Source: an uncultured Verrucomicrobiales bacterium
GTDB taxonomy: Bacteria > Verrucomicrobiota > Verrucomicrobiia > Verrucomicrobiales > Akkermansiaceae
Assembly: GCA_937916135.1 (NCBI GenBank)
Contig: CALFTQ010000051.1
Coordinates: 11,621-75,620 of the forward strand
Direction: 5' to 3'
DNA: 64,000 nucleotides
A model generated the notes under the pieces. The model had not been told where the DNA came from. It did no database searches and saw nothing but the letters and a program-made list of their open reading frames with translations. A program made the translations under genes and the position numbers. This document shows positions 15,602-24,342 of this stretch, piece by piece (the first letter of the stretch is position 1; every line of letters starts with the position of its first letter).

Positions 15602-16738
15602 ATGCGAAAACTGCACCCTGTGATGATAGTACTGGCGTTGTCTCCTGTTACGATGGCTCAGGGGGATGCCGCCAGCCGTTTTTATGATGACCGTCTGGCA
15701 GAGTTTTCCTCATATCTGGATGCCCGTGAAAAGGCAGCCCGCACAGCGGTGGAGAAAAAAAATGTGGCAGCCGAGCGGGTTGCAGTCAAACGCCGTGTTG
15801 AAAACGCCCGCATGGGTTATACCGGGCTCATCCCGGAAGAGCAGTTGTTCTGGGATTCCATCAGGCAGGAATTGAATGCGGTGCTGCAGCTCTGGCAGAA
15901 ATCAGCCGAAGCTGAGGATGGTGAAAAACAGGTGATTCAGACGGCTGCATTCAGTGCTCTGGCTGCGGCTCAGAAGTCATACGAAGCGCAGATGCGTTTT
16001 GCCATGGCCCAGCTCGGCATGGCCGCCTGTTTGCTGGATCCGGATACAGTGAATGAATGTAAACAGTATTTCCGCAACGAATTACAACGAGAGTACCGAC
16101 AGGATTTCCATTCATTTCTGTATGCCGTGCCCTGGGGATTAGAGGATGATGAGGCCGAGGGGGAACAACAGACGGATACTGCGCTTTCGCATGGCAATGA
16201 GGAGGCAGAGGAGGGGACCGTGGATCTGCTTGCCGGTGGTGCTGATAGTCCGGTGGTTGCCGCGCCGGAGACTCCGCTTATGGTGCATGAACTGGCGCAT
16301 GAAACCGGCGTTACGGATGCTGCTCGTTCAGCAGCTGCCGGACGTGCCGCCCGGCTTTGGCTGGGGTATCTCAAACTCTGTGCGGAACAGATTACGGAGT
16401 GTTTCGGCACGGAACGCGGAAGCGCACTGGTCTCCGGTGTGCCGCTTCCAGGCGCGGTGGAAATGAGCTTTTATTCAGCGGTGCAGGAGCGGTCCCGGCA
16501 GTTGTTTCTTGCTGCGGAAGAGGCTTGGAATGCATACGCAGAGAGTATGGTGGCTGCGCATGACCCGGGCTGGCAGGCTTCCGAGGGCGCTATGGCGCAC
16601 ACAGATATTTCGGCAGAGGCCCAGATGCTGCGCTTCCCACTGTACGCAACGCATGAGCAGTATCTGGCTTTCATCCTCTCACCGCATCTTCAGTATGAGG
16701 AGGTGGAACCTGTGCCGGAAATAGGGGGTGCTGAGTGA
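15602..16738 (+). CDS. Exported protein of unknown function, acidic coiled coil
   Basis: This is about 378 residues from the ATG at 15602; a GTG 6 nt upstream is less likely because the -10 box leaves no room. A signal peptide (MRKLHPVMIVLALSPVTMAQG) precedes a long helical stretch (about 25-150) rich in Ala, Lys and Glu with coiled-coil character. A low-complexity acidic linker follows (EDDEAEGEQQTD..EEAEEGTVD), then a second helical part. No family recognised. The next plus-strand gene (16870) has the same general build (signal, helical body, acidic tail), so the two may be divergent paralogues or partners. A 35-codon reading frame lies between them. Confidence 0.68.
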   Translation: MRKLHPVMIVLALSPVTMAQGDAASRFYDDRLAEFSSYLDAREKAARTAVEKKNVAAERVAVKRRVENARMGYTGLIPEEQLFWDSIRQELNAVLQLWQKSAEAEDGEKQVIQTAAFSALAAAQKSYEAQMRFAMAQLGMAACLLDPDTVNECKQYFRNELQREYRQDFHSFLYAVPWGLEDDEAEGEQQTDTALSHGNEEAEEGTVDLLAGGADSPVVAAPETPLMVHELAHETGVTDAARSAAAGRAARLWLGYLKLCAEQITECFGTERGSALVSGVPLPGAVEMSFYSAVQERSRQLFLAAEEAWNAYAESMVAAHDPGWQASEGAMAHTDISAEAQMLRFPLYATHEQYLAFILSPHLQYEEVEPVPEIGGAE

Positions 16739-16751
16739 ATAGGTTCTCTTT

Positions 16752-16859
16752 ATGAACAAAGCTTCTTTCAAAGAGATTGCACTTCTTTCGAGTCTGTCAG
16801 TTACAATGTTTGTAGAAGCGATCGGTGGGAACAGTGTGTTCACGTATCAATGCATCTGA
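16752..16859 (+). CDS. Possible 35-residue exported or membrane peptide
   Basis: ATG at 16752 to TGA at 16857-16859. The product has a Lys start, a hydrophobic core (IALLSSLSVTMFVEA) and a short tail (GGNSVFTYQCI), the profile of a signal peptide or a tiny membrane peptide. It fits neatly between two genes, 13 nt after one and 10 nt before the other. It could instead be the remnant of a third copy that kept only its signal sequence. No ribosome binding site is obvious. Confidence 0.3.
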   Translation: MNKASFKEIALLSSLSVTMFVEAIGGNSVFTYQCI

Positions 16860-16869
16860 AAATACCGAT

Positions 16870-18528
16870 ATGAGGATGAAGAGAACAATGATTATGATTT
16901 TTGCCGGGGCGCTCCTGGCTGCGGGCGGCATTGGTGCTTACCATGCTTTCCGGGAGGCTCCGTCGCAGTTGACAACAGAATGCAGGGAGAATGATGTGAA
17001 AGATGCTGCGCATGCTTACCTGTCGGCTCTGATGTCAACCCGCTATACCGATAAGGTTGCGGCAGACTCGAAGATACAGCAGGTGGAGGCCCGCCTGGAT
17101 GCCGTGCTGCAGAAGTTTGCCGGAACCATGAGCGAACTTCTCGCCGCAGAGCCACACGAACTTACAGCAGAAGATCTGCCTGCGGATTTACCCGACCTGT
17201 ATCGAGTCCGCATCCTGAATGCCTTGCAAGGCTCCTCTCCTGGGCATGTGGCAGAGACGGTGTGGGCCGTGGCAGATATATGGGATGCCGCACTTGAAGC
17301 TTCCAGGGATTCAGCCATCAATACTCTGGTGCCTGTGCATCCCTCCGGCCTGTCGAACTCATTCCCCTCGTCGCCGCAGTCTGATGCATGGCTGAAGAAA
17401 ACGCGCGACCAGCACCTGGGCAATTTGTACATGGCCAGATTGTTACGTTCGGTGTTCAGCGAATGGGAGATGTTGCCTTCACGGTATGACTATTACCGGA
17501 GCTGCGATATAAGGGAGGATAAAGAGCTCCTCATGGAGCATGTTCACGACCATCGTAAGCTGCTCGTGCCGCTGCTGGCTAATCTGGCTCAGCAGGAGTT
17601 CCTTGCCATTCTGTTCCTGGAGGCTTTTCCCTCCGCGGATGCTGATTATGAGCTTCCCGAGACCGGACGCTCGGAAGTGGCGGGCTCATTGCTTGACTGT
17701 ATGCGCCGGGATTCCGCGTTTGTCCGGTTGAATCATCAGCTTCTTCTTCAGGATTACGCATATGAAGTAGAGCTCGGTCCGGAAGATGATGCGACTATCC
17801 GCAAAGAAGTGGAGACGAAACTGGAGTTATTAAGCAAATGGATGGAAACGGCTTATCTGGCGCAGCTTAAATTTGTTTGTGAAGCGCTGACTCTAAATAT
17901 GGAAGAGGGGTTTTCGGATCTTGATGTAATGCCGTATTACGAGAACAACCTTGCGGCAATTCAGAAAGTTTTCACTGATGATCTTGAGATCATGCGAAAA
18001 TATGCATCCTGGATCAGAGAGGACAAAAAGCGTGAAAATCTGGATTTTATACCACCTCCACCCATGCAGCCTATGGCGATTCCCTCGTTTATGGTAATGG
18101 GGACTGAGGGAGAAGGCCATGCCATTCATTTTTATCGCAAATCTGGTGATGCCGTGCGGGCGGATGTGCGCAGAGCCTGCAAGGATGCTTTGGCTGAAGG
18201 ATATGAGCTGTTGCTGGGTGCCTGTTATTCCCGAGCCACCCTTGCAAATGACCTCCGCTATGCATACATGATGAGTCTGCTGGATGATGCAGAATATGCC
18301 TGGATGCAGTACGTGCACGTCATGTGGGAGCTGATTGCCCCGCTGGAGAACTCGTTCTGGGGAAGTGGTACCGGCATCATGGTTTCTGAACATATGTCAG
18401 CCGTCTATGAAAATCACAGCCGGTTTTATACTGATGTGCTGCGAATTTTTCCCGCCGGTTATTCCTCCTCACCTGATAATGAGGGGGAAACAGATGAGGA
18501 AAGCAATACTGAATCTGATGATAGCTGA
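16870..18528 (+). CDS. Exported protein of unknown function, helical
   Basis: The protein has 552 residues from ATG 16870 (MRMKRTMIMIFAGALLAAGG); a GTG at 16825 would add 15 polar residues ahead of the signal and is unlikely. The hydrophobic segment ends at GAYHAF and may be a signal anchor or a cleaved signal. The rest is predicted mostly helical (for example KVAADSKIQQVEARLDAVLQKFAGTMSELL). A proline-rich patch (FIPPPPMQPMAIP) lies about two-thirds through, and the tail is acidic (DNEGETDEESNTESDDS). No catalytic motif or known family seen. It follows the similarly built gene at 15602 on the same strand. Confidence 0.68.
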   Translation: MRMKRTMIMIFAGALLAAGGIGAYHAFREAPSQLTTECRENDVKDAAHAYLSALMSTRYTDKVAADSKIQQVEARLDAVLQKFAGTMSELLAAEPHELTAEDLPADLPDLYRVRILNALQGSSPGHVAETVWAVADIWDAALEASRDSAINTLVPVHPSGLSNSFPSSPQSDAWLKKTRDQHLGNLYMARLLRSVFSEWEMLPSRYDYYRSCDIREDKELLMEHVHDHRKLLVPLLANLAQQEFLAILFLEAFPSADADYELPETGRSEVAGSLLDCMRRDSAFVRLNHQLLLQDYAYEVELGPEDDATIRKEVETKLELLSKWMETAYLAQLKFVCEALTLNMEEGFSDLDVMPYYENNLAAIQKVFTDDLEIMRKYASWIREDKKRENLDFIPPPPMQPMAIPSFMVMGTEGEGHAIHFYRKSGDAVRADVRRACKDALAEGYELLLGACYSRATLANDLRYAYMMSLLDDAEYAWMQYVHVMWELIAPLENSFWGSGTGIMVSEHMSAVYENHSRFYTDVLRIFPAGYSSSPDNEGETDEESNTESDDS

Positions 18529-18631
18529 GACTTCATCCATTTTGAAAAACAGCAGACTATGCCGCTACTGTGAATTTCATGCCGGAGCGTTGGCCTCATG
18601 TGGTTTTCGCTCTGCTCTCCCTGGTGTTTGT

Positions 18632-19519
18632 TCAAAAAGGTAACGGACCCGGGCTGGCTGTTTCGAGGATACCCATGAGTATGAACTCAGAAAGTGGGAT
18701 TTCCTTATGCTTTCTGTAGGAATGGAGCAACGGATCGTGCTTCCAGCTACGGTCTGTCGGGGAAAGGCGTAATTGTTTCAGCGCCTGAGTCTCGCTGGTT
18801 TGCAGCGCAGAATTATACTGGACTGCATCTGCCCGCTGAGCCTGGCGGAAGCATTCGGTCGAAGCTTTGTAATACCCGAGTTCGCGTTGGATGAGGCCAA
18901 GCAGGTAGTGGGTTTCCAGTTCCGCCGGCTGCAGCAGCACTGCTTTTCTGGCTAATGGGGCAGCGGTGTCCCAGTGGCCGGCCCGGCAGCACTCCACCGC
19001 CTGTTCGAAGAATGGATTGCCTGCGGGCGGGGTTACTTTTTCCTGGTAAGTGACACGGTGTGGGCACAAGTCTTTGCATATGTCGTGGCAAAGGCTGTCG
19101 AAATCAGCCACGTCGCCTTCTGAGCTCTGCCTGTAGCCGGCGGCATAAAAGCATTGGGCTGCCCCCTTCCGGCAGAGCTGGATACCGACTGAAAGGTCAG
19201 TCTCCCGCTCATCTGCTCCCACTGCGTATTCACCGGGATTGCGGGTCCGGGTGTGCTCACGGACATTGTTCAGAGTCAGCAGGTATTCCCCGTCCGGCTT
19301 GATGGTATAGAAGCCTGTTTCGTTCAATGCAGCCGTCAGCGTTCGGCTGAGCTGGCGAGCCGTTGCGCTATTATCGTCATGCTGAATGCTCAGCGTGCTG
19401 CCCTTGGTCAGACCTGTGCGGGAGGGGAGCAGGCAGGTCATCTGAATTCGAGTGCTGCACGAAACAAGCAGCATCTGCAACAGCAGGACGCAGAGAAACA
19501 GAGACACGGAACGGGCCAT
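18632..19519 (-). CDS. TPR lipoprotein
   Basis: The protein has 295 residues from the ATG at 19519; longer readings run into the pseudouridine synthase gene and give a Pro/His-rich non-protein N-terminus. The lipobox is LLVSC, so the mature protein is anchored by a lipidated Cys. Residues about 30-140 form a beta-rich domain with a possible nucleotide- or stress-related layout (TAALNETGFYTIKPDGEYLLTLNNV). The C-terminal part has TPR units (HWDTAAPLARKAVLLQPAELETHYLLGLIQRELGYYKASTECFRQA). Six or more Cys in the mature protein suggest disulfides. It follows the RluA-family gene by 14 nt, so the two may be co-transcribed. Confidence 0.75.
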   Translation of the reverse strand: MARSVSLFLCVLLLQMLLVSCSTRIQMTCLLPSRTGLTKGSTLSIQHDDNSATARQLSRTLTAALNETGFYTIKPDGEYLLTLNNVREHTRTRNPGEYAVGADERETDLSVGIQLCRKGAAQCFYAAGYRQSSEGDVADFDSLCHDICKDLCPHRVTYQEKVTPPAGNPFFEQAVECCRAGHWDTAAPLARKAVLLQPAELETHYLLGLIQRELGYYKASTECFRQAQRADAVQYNSALQTSETQALKQLRLSPTDRSWKHDPLLHSYRKHKEIPLSEFILMGILETASPGPLPF

Positions 19520-19533
19520 GTGATTTAACCTAT

Positions 19534-20472
19534 TCAGTTGGTGCGCACTTCTTCCCATTCGGGCAGCTCGTGGCCGATGAGCCAGGGGGTATACTCCGCA
19601 GGAATGGGGGATTGGATGGCGATGCGGCGGCCATCCTCCGGGTGATTGAAGGCGAGGCGCCAGGCGTGCAGCATGAGGCGGCCGGGCCTGGCCTTCTGCC
19701 GCTGGGGGTGGGCATAGATGGGGTCGCCGATGAGGGGGTGGCCCAGGTGAAGCATGTGGACGCGTATCTGGTGGGTGCGGCCGGTGTGCAGGGTGCACAT
19801 GACGAGCGAGGAATCAGTGGCTGCATCGTAGTGCAGTACTTCCCAGTCGGTGATGGCGGGTTTGCCGCTGCCGGGGTTCACCACGGCCATTTTGAGTCGG
19901 TTGACCGGGTGGCGGCCAATGTTGGTGAAGACGGTGCCTTTCGGTTCCTTCGGGCAGCCCTGGACGACGGCGAGGTAGATTTTGCCGGTGTCGCGCTCGG
20001 CGAACTGGGTGGTGAGGGAGAGGTGGGCCTGGTCGTTCTTGGCGACCACGATGCAGCCGCTGGTGTCCTTATCGAGCCGGTGGACGATGCCGGGGCGCTC
20101 CACGCCGCCGATGCCGGATAAATCACCGCAGTGGAAGAGCACGGCGTTCACGAGGGTGCCATCCGGGTTGCCGGCGGCGGGATGTACCACCATGCCGCTT
20201 TCCTTATCGATGACGATGACGTGCTTATCCTCGAAGAGCACGGAGATGGGGATATCCTGCGGCTGTGCTTCGGCAGGTTCGGGTTCGGGGATGTTCACCT
20301 CGATGCGCATGTTGCGCTCCACCGGGGTTTTGGCCTTGGTGGATTTGCCGTTCACGGTGATTTCGCCTTCCTTGATGAGAGCCTGGATGCGGGCGCGGGA
20401 AAGCTCCGGCAGTTGGGCGGCCAGGTACTGGTCCAGCCGGGTGCCGAGCTGGTCTTCGACGATGATGAGCAT
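19534..20472 (-). CDS. rluD: RluA-family large-subunit rRNA pseudouridine synthase
   Basis: This is a 312-residue protein. An N-terminal S4 RNA-binding domain (about 8-60: TRLDQYLAAQLPELSRARIQALIKEG) precedes the catalytic domain with the signature HRLDKDTSGCIVVAKN, whose Asp is the catalytic residue, and later GRTHQIRVHMLHLGHPLIGD. The length and S4 domain fit the RluD/RluC type that modifies 23S rRNA; RluD is the likelier name, not certain. It starts 2 nt after the NIF3 gene, in the hprK-nif3-rluD run. Confidence 0.92.
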   Translation of the reverse strand: MLIIVEDQLGTRLDQYLAAQLPELSRARIQALIKEGEITVNGKSTKAKTPVERNMRIEVNIPEPEPAEAQPQDIPISVLFEDKHVIVIDKESGMVVHPAAGNPDGTLVNAVLFHCGDLSGIGGVERPGIVHRLDKDTSGCIVVAKNDQAHLSLTTQFAERDTGKIYLAVVQGCPKEPKGTVFTNIGRHPVNRLKMAVVNPGSGKPAITDWEVLHYDAATDSSLVMCTLHTGRTHQIRVHMLHLGHPLIGDPIYAHPQRQKARPGRLMLHAWRLAFNHPEDGRRIAIQSPIPAEYTPWLIGHELPEWEEVRTN

Positions 20473-20474
20473 GG

Positions 20475-21236
20475 TTACATGCCGGTGGGGTTATCGATGA
20501 ACACGGTGGGCAGCCCGAAGCGGTCGGCCAGCAGCTCGCCCAGGGCTTTCACGCCGAAGGTTTCGGTGGCGTAGTGCCCGGCAAAGAGGATATTGATGCC
20601 CATATCGCGCGCGGCGTTGCTCACCCAGTGGTTTTCCTCGCCGGTGAGGTAGGTGCCGTAGCCCTTGGCGTGCATCTGGTAAATCTCCTCACCGCCGCCG
20701 CCGCTGCACAGGGCAATGCGCCCGGCGGGCAGGGCGGTATCATGTACCACGCCGGTGACTGGGGAGCCGGTGATTTCGGCGTACTTTGCCTGCAGCTCAC
20801 CCACGGTGCCGGGGAAGATGCCGGAGAGGCCGATGAGGGTGCCGTGGTAGTCCACCTCCGGCTGCACCTCGGTGAGTCCCAGGGCTTTGGCAATGCCGGC
20901 GTTGTTGCCGAGCTGCGGGTGCAGGTCCAGGGGCAGGTGGGCGGAGTAGATGGCCAGGTTATTGTTCAGACAGGAAACGAGCTTCTGCTTCCACCAGCCT
21001 TTGACAGCTTGCAGGCCGCACCAGTAGATACCGTGGTGCAGCACCAGCAGGTCGGCGCCGGCGGCAATGGCATCATCGATGCTCTTCTGCGAGCCATCCA
21101 CCGCCAGGGCCACTTTGGTCACGGTGCCGTCATTCTCTACCTGCAGGCCGTTCATGGCTACGGAGGCATCGCGTATTTCGCTGATGCTCAGGGTGGAATC
21201 CAGCAGGGAAACGATTTCAGAAAGGGGCGTGCTCAT
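20475..21236 (-). CDS. NIF3 / GTP cyclohydrolase I type 2 family protein
   Basis: This 253-residue cytosolic protein of the conserved NIF3 (YbgI/YqfO) family matches the short bacterial form without inserted domain. Metal-site residues are visible in VLHHGIYW (about 66-73), YSAHLPLDLH (about 96-105) and, near the end, FAGHYATETFG. Members form ring-shaped dimetal proteins; the true substrate is disputed. It lies 7 nt after hprK and 2 nt before the pseudouridine synthase. Confidence 0.92.
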   Translation of the reverse strand: MSTPLSEIVSLLDSTLSISEIRDASVAMNGLQVENDGTVTKVALAVDGSQKSIDDAIAAGADLLVLHHGIYWCGLQAVKGWWKQKLVSCLNNNLAIYSAHLPLDLHPQLGNNAGIAKALGLTEVQPEVDYHGTLIGLSGIFPGTVGELQAKYAEITGSPVTGVVHDTALPAGRIALCSGGGGEEIYQMHAKGYGTYLTGEENHWVSNAARDMGINILFAGHYATETFGVKALGELLADRFGLPTVFIDNPTGM

Positions 21237-21243
21237 GGTGTGA

Positions 21244-22218
21244 TTATTCGGCGTTGCCGGGGTAGACGGTGCGGTTGGCGATTTCCTTGTTCAGGCGCTT
21301 GTTGAATTCGCTGGCCATATCGTAGCCGCTGTCGCGCAGGTAGCGGCCCAGGGCGGCCACTTCCACAAGACGGCACATATCGCGGCCCGGGGCCACGGGC
21401 AGGTTGAGGTGCTCCACCTCCACGCCGAGGATGTTGATATACCTGCGCTCCAGCCCGAGACGCTCCAGCTCGGTCATTTCACCGCTGAAGAGGTTGATGA
21501 CGAGGTCGATGCGCTTTTCCTTGCGGTAGGCTTTCAGGCCGAAGAGGTTGGTTACGTTGATAATGCCCAGCCCGCGGATTTCGATGAAGCCGCTGCTCAG
21601 CGGGGGCGCAGTGGCAATGAGATCGCCACCCAGGTTGCGGATGCGCACCATGTCGTCTGCCACCAGGGAGGAGCCGCGCTCCACCAGGCCGAGGGAAATC
21701 TCGCTCTTGCCCACGCCGCCCTTGCCGGTGATGAGCACACCCACGCCGCGCACGTCGACCATGCAGGCGTGCATGGTGGTGCTGTCCGCAAACTCGTTTT
21801 CGAGGATGTAGGTGGCGCGGTTCACGAAATCCATGGTGAGCAGCGCCGTGCGGAACACGCAGAGGTTGTAGCGGTCTGCAATGGCCAGCACATCCGCCGG
21901 CACATCCACCCCTCGGGCAAAGATGAGGCAGGGGGCATCCAGACTGCAGATGTGGTCCAGGCGTTCCTCGCGCTCGGCTTGGGTCATGGTGCCCAGGTAG
22001 GCCATTTCTGCCGCGCCGAAGACCTGGATTCGCTCGTGGGCAAAGTAGCCGAAGTAGCCGGCCAGTGCCAGGCCCGGGCGGTTGAATGCCGCCTGCACGA
22101 TGGGGCGGGACATACCCAGCGGGGTGTTCAGCAGCTGCATTTCCAGGGTGCTGCGGTAGGTTTCATAGAAACGGGATACCGGAACCTGCTCTACTTTGCG
22201 GACTATGGGCTTCTTCAT
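21244..22218 (-). CDS. hprK: HPr kinase/phosphorylase
   Basis: This is a 324-residue bifunctional enzyme that phosphorylates and dephosphorylates HPr on serine. The N-terminal domain (about 10-130) is followed by the catalytic domain with H150 in MHACMVDV, a P-loop GKGGVGKSE (165-173), LVADD, and the C-terminal signature region EIRGLGIINVTNLFG and INLFSGEMTELERLGLE. No ptsH or ptsI is in the window. In bacteria without a full sugar PTS this enzyme often serves a regulatory HPr; that applies here only by inference. It has its own promoter, divergent from the acyltransferase. Confidence 0.95.
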   Translation of the reverse strand: MKKPIVRKVEQVPVSRFYETYRSTLEMQLLNTPLGMSRPIVQAAFNRPGLALAGYFGYFAHERIQVFGAAEMAYLGTMTQAEREERLDHICSLDAPCLIFARGVDVPADVLAIADRYNLCVFRTALLTMDFVNRATYILENEFADSTTMHACMVDVRGVGVLITGKGGVGKSEISLGLVERGSSLVADDMVRIRNLGGDLIATAPPLSSGFIEIRGLGIINVTNLFGLKAYRKEKRIDLVINLFSGEMTELERLGLERRYINILGVEVEHLNLPVAPGRDMCRLVEVAALGRYLRDSGYDMASEFNKRLNKEIANRTVYPGNAE

Positions 22219-22227
22219 CTGCCGCCT

Positions 22228-22256
22228 ATTCTACATGAAGGCCCGCGGCGGGTCAA
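22228..22256 (-). promoter_or_regulatory. Promoter of hprK, leaderless type
   Basis: Minus strand: TTGACC (22251-22256), 17-bp spacer, TAGAAT (22228-22233), then 9 nt to the ATG at 22218. Confidence 0.65.
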
Positions 22257-22269
22257 GGGATTTTAGCCC

Positions 22270-22298
22270 TTGTGCAATGGGCGGAAATGTGTTAGCAT
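22270..22298 (+). promoter_or_regulatory. Promoter of the acyltransferase gene
   Basis: TTGTGC (22270-22275), 17-bp spacer, TAGCAT (22293-22298), 11 nt before ATG 22310. It is back to back with the hprK promoter. Confidence 0.5.
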
Positions 22299-22309
22299 TC
22301 GGCGCGCTC

Positions 22310-24301
22310 ATGCAAAACGTCTCACTTGCTCAACAATCGTTCCTGCCGCATATCAACGGCCTGCGTGCCCTGGCGATTCTGGCGGTGCTTCTGTATCATC
22401 TGGATGCAGAGCTCTGCCCCTGTGGTTATTTCGGGGTGGATGTGTTTCTGCTCATCACCGGTTTCCTGATGTTCCGCTCCGAGTTGAGCGGCGAAAAACT
22501 GCCCGGGCTGCGTTATGGCGCCTACCTGAACCGCAAGGTGTGGCGGCTGGCTCCGCCCGTGCTGGCTGTGGGGCTTCCGCTGGTGCTGGCGGGGGCAGTG
22601 GTGCTGCAGCCGGATTTGTACAAGGTGATGCTGGGCACCTTTGCCGCCGCCTGTGCCGGGATGAGTAATGAATATGTGGCGCACAGCGGCGATTATTTCA
22701 GCCCCGCCACGCAGGATAACCCGCTGATGCACCTGTGGTATGTGGGGCTTACGGTGCAGCTCTACCTGCTGCTGCCGCTGGTGGCGAGGCTGTGCGGGCG
22801 CTGGCGGTATGCGGTGTTTGCCCTGCTGGCGGTGGCTTCTGCGGGGCTCTACTTCTTCCTGCAATATGGGGATGAATGGGCTGCGGTGTTGCCGCTGGTC
22901 ACGGTGCTGCTGGAGATTTTTCCGCCGTATTACAGTCTGGCAACGCGCCTGTGGGAGCCGCTGCTGGCTGCCCTGGTGCTGGTGGCACCGCTGCCGCGGC
23001 GTGAGTGGGTGCGCGCGGTGCTGGCCTTGTTGGGGGCGGTGCTGCTGATTCTCCCGGTCTGGTGGTGCGAGACGGGGTCTCCCATGGTGCTGCCCGGCCT
23101 GCTGGGGGCGGCCCTGCTGCTGCGCTATGGTGCGCATGGCCCGGTGGGCTCTTTGCTGAACTGGCGCCCGCTGCAGCAGATTGGCGCTGTTTCCTTTTCC
23201 CTGTACCTGGTGCACTGGCCGGTGATGGCGCTCTGGCGCTATGCCACCTTTGACGATGTGGGCGTTTCGGACAAGGTGGGCATGGTGGTGCTCTCCTTCC
23301 TGCTGGCCTGGGGACTCTGGCGGCTGGTCGAATCGCGCTGCGGCGGCTGGGGCAGGGGGCTGCGCTTTGCCGGTGCTGTGGCGGTGCTGGCGCTTGCGCT
23401 GCCGGGCGGTGTGTGCCAGTGGGTATACACTGATGCAGCTTTGCAGAAGTCGCTGCCCAATGCCATTGATGAGGAGGAAATGCAGTTTTCGCACTATATC
23501 CTGACGGGCCGCGCCAAGGCTGCCGATTTGAACGGTTTCCCGAGCCGTGCATTCCAGCACGTGCCTCAGGTGGCCGGGAATGATGTGGGCGAGCCGGTGA
23601 GCTTTTTCCTGATGGGCGATAGCCACGCCTGGCACCTGCACTACGGGCTGGATAAACTGCTGCGCGAACGCGGCGGCATGCGCGGTATGTATCTGAATAA
23701 CTCCTGCGTGCCGGCCTGGAATTGCTTTATGGAGCTGCAAGGAGGCAACGCCCGCTGGAACCGCCAGCGCGGGGAGCTGCTGCTGGCCTGGCTGGAGCGG
23801 CAGAAACACATCCGCACCGTGGTGATTTCCTGCTACTGGCACTTGCGCTTCTCCGCCGGCAGCATGCGCGATTGGAACCTGCGCCGCATCCCGACGGCGG
23901 ATATCCGCCGCCACATGGAGGAGGGACTGCGCGAGACCTGCCGCCGCCTGAAAGCAATGGGCAAGCAGGTGCTGGTGCTGCGCGATAATCCTTTCCACCC
24001 CCGCAGCACTAACCATGTGAACCGCTACCTGCGGCGCGACCTGCTGGGCCTGGAATACGAGCTCCCGCTCCAGACGCTGGAGCAGTATGCCGACGCGACC
24101 GCCACGGAAGAACCCTTCATGCAGAGCCTGGAGCGAATGAATCTGGCCACCGTGGTGGATATTTCACCCGCGCTGGAGGTGCAGGGAACTTACCCGCTGC
24201 GGATAGATGGCAAGTTCCTGTACCGCGACACGAACCACCTGAGCCGCTTCGGCTCCCTGCGCGTGGCGGAGCTTCTCCTGCCGCTGCTGTACAAATCGTA
24301 G
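22310..24301 (+). CDS. Acyltransferase-3 / SGNH O-acyltransferase (OafA-like)
   Basis: This is a 663-residue membrane protein. The ATG at 22310 begins MQNVSLAQQSFLPHINGLRALAIL, the typical start of acyltransferase-3 proteins; longer frames overlap hprK. The membrane part (about 1-370, roughly ten helices) carries HINGLRAL and GYFGVDVFLLITGFL. It is followed by a soluble SGNH domain (GDSHAWHLHYG around residue 440, the catalytic Ser block). The family moves acetyl or other acyl groups onto cell-surface polysaccharides, LPS or peptidoglycan. The substrate is unknown. It appears to be a single-gene unit. Confidence 0.9.
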   Translation: MQNVSLAQQSFLPHINGLRALAILAVLLYHLDAELCPCGYFGVDVFLLITGFLMFRSELSGEKLPGLRYGAYLNRKVWRLAPPVLAVGLPLVLAGAVVLQPDLYKVMLGTFAAACAGMSNEYVAHSGDYFSPATQDNPLMHLWYVGLTVQLYLLLPLVARLCGRWRYAVFALLAVASAGLYFFLQYGDEWAAVLPLVTVLLEIFPPYYSLATRLWEPLLAALVLVAPLPRREWVRAVLALLGAVLLILPVWWCETGSPMVLPGLLGAALLLRYGAHGPVGSLLNWRPLQQIGAVSFSLYLVHWPVMALWRYATFDDVGVSDKVGMVVLSFLLAWGLWRLVESRCGGWGRGLRFAGAVAVLALALPGGVCQWVYTDAALQKSLPNAIDEEEMQFSHYILTGRAKAADLNGFPSRAFQHVPQVAGNDVGEPVSFFLMGDSHAWHLHYGLDKLLRERGGMRGMYLNNSCVPAWNCFMELQGGNARWNRQRGELLLAWLERQKHIRTVVISCYWHLRFSAGSMRDWNLRRIPTADIRRHMEEGLRETCRRLKAMGKQVLVLRDNPFHPRSTNHVNRYLRRDLLGLEYELPLQTLEQYADATATEEPFMQSLERMNLATVVDISPALEVQGTYPLRIDGKFLYRDTNHLSRFGSLRVAELLLPLLYKS

Positions 24302-24342
24302 CTCTGGAACTTCATTCCCGCAACCACGAATCTCACCCCGGC

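Noticed and set aside
22322..24016. 564-codon antisense frame opposite the acyltransferase
   Set aside because: It is His/Gln/Arg-rich and a shadow of a clear membrane enzyme.
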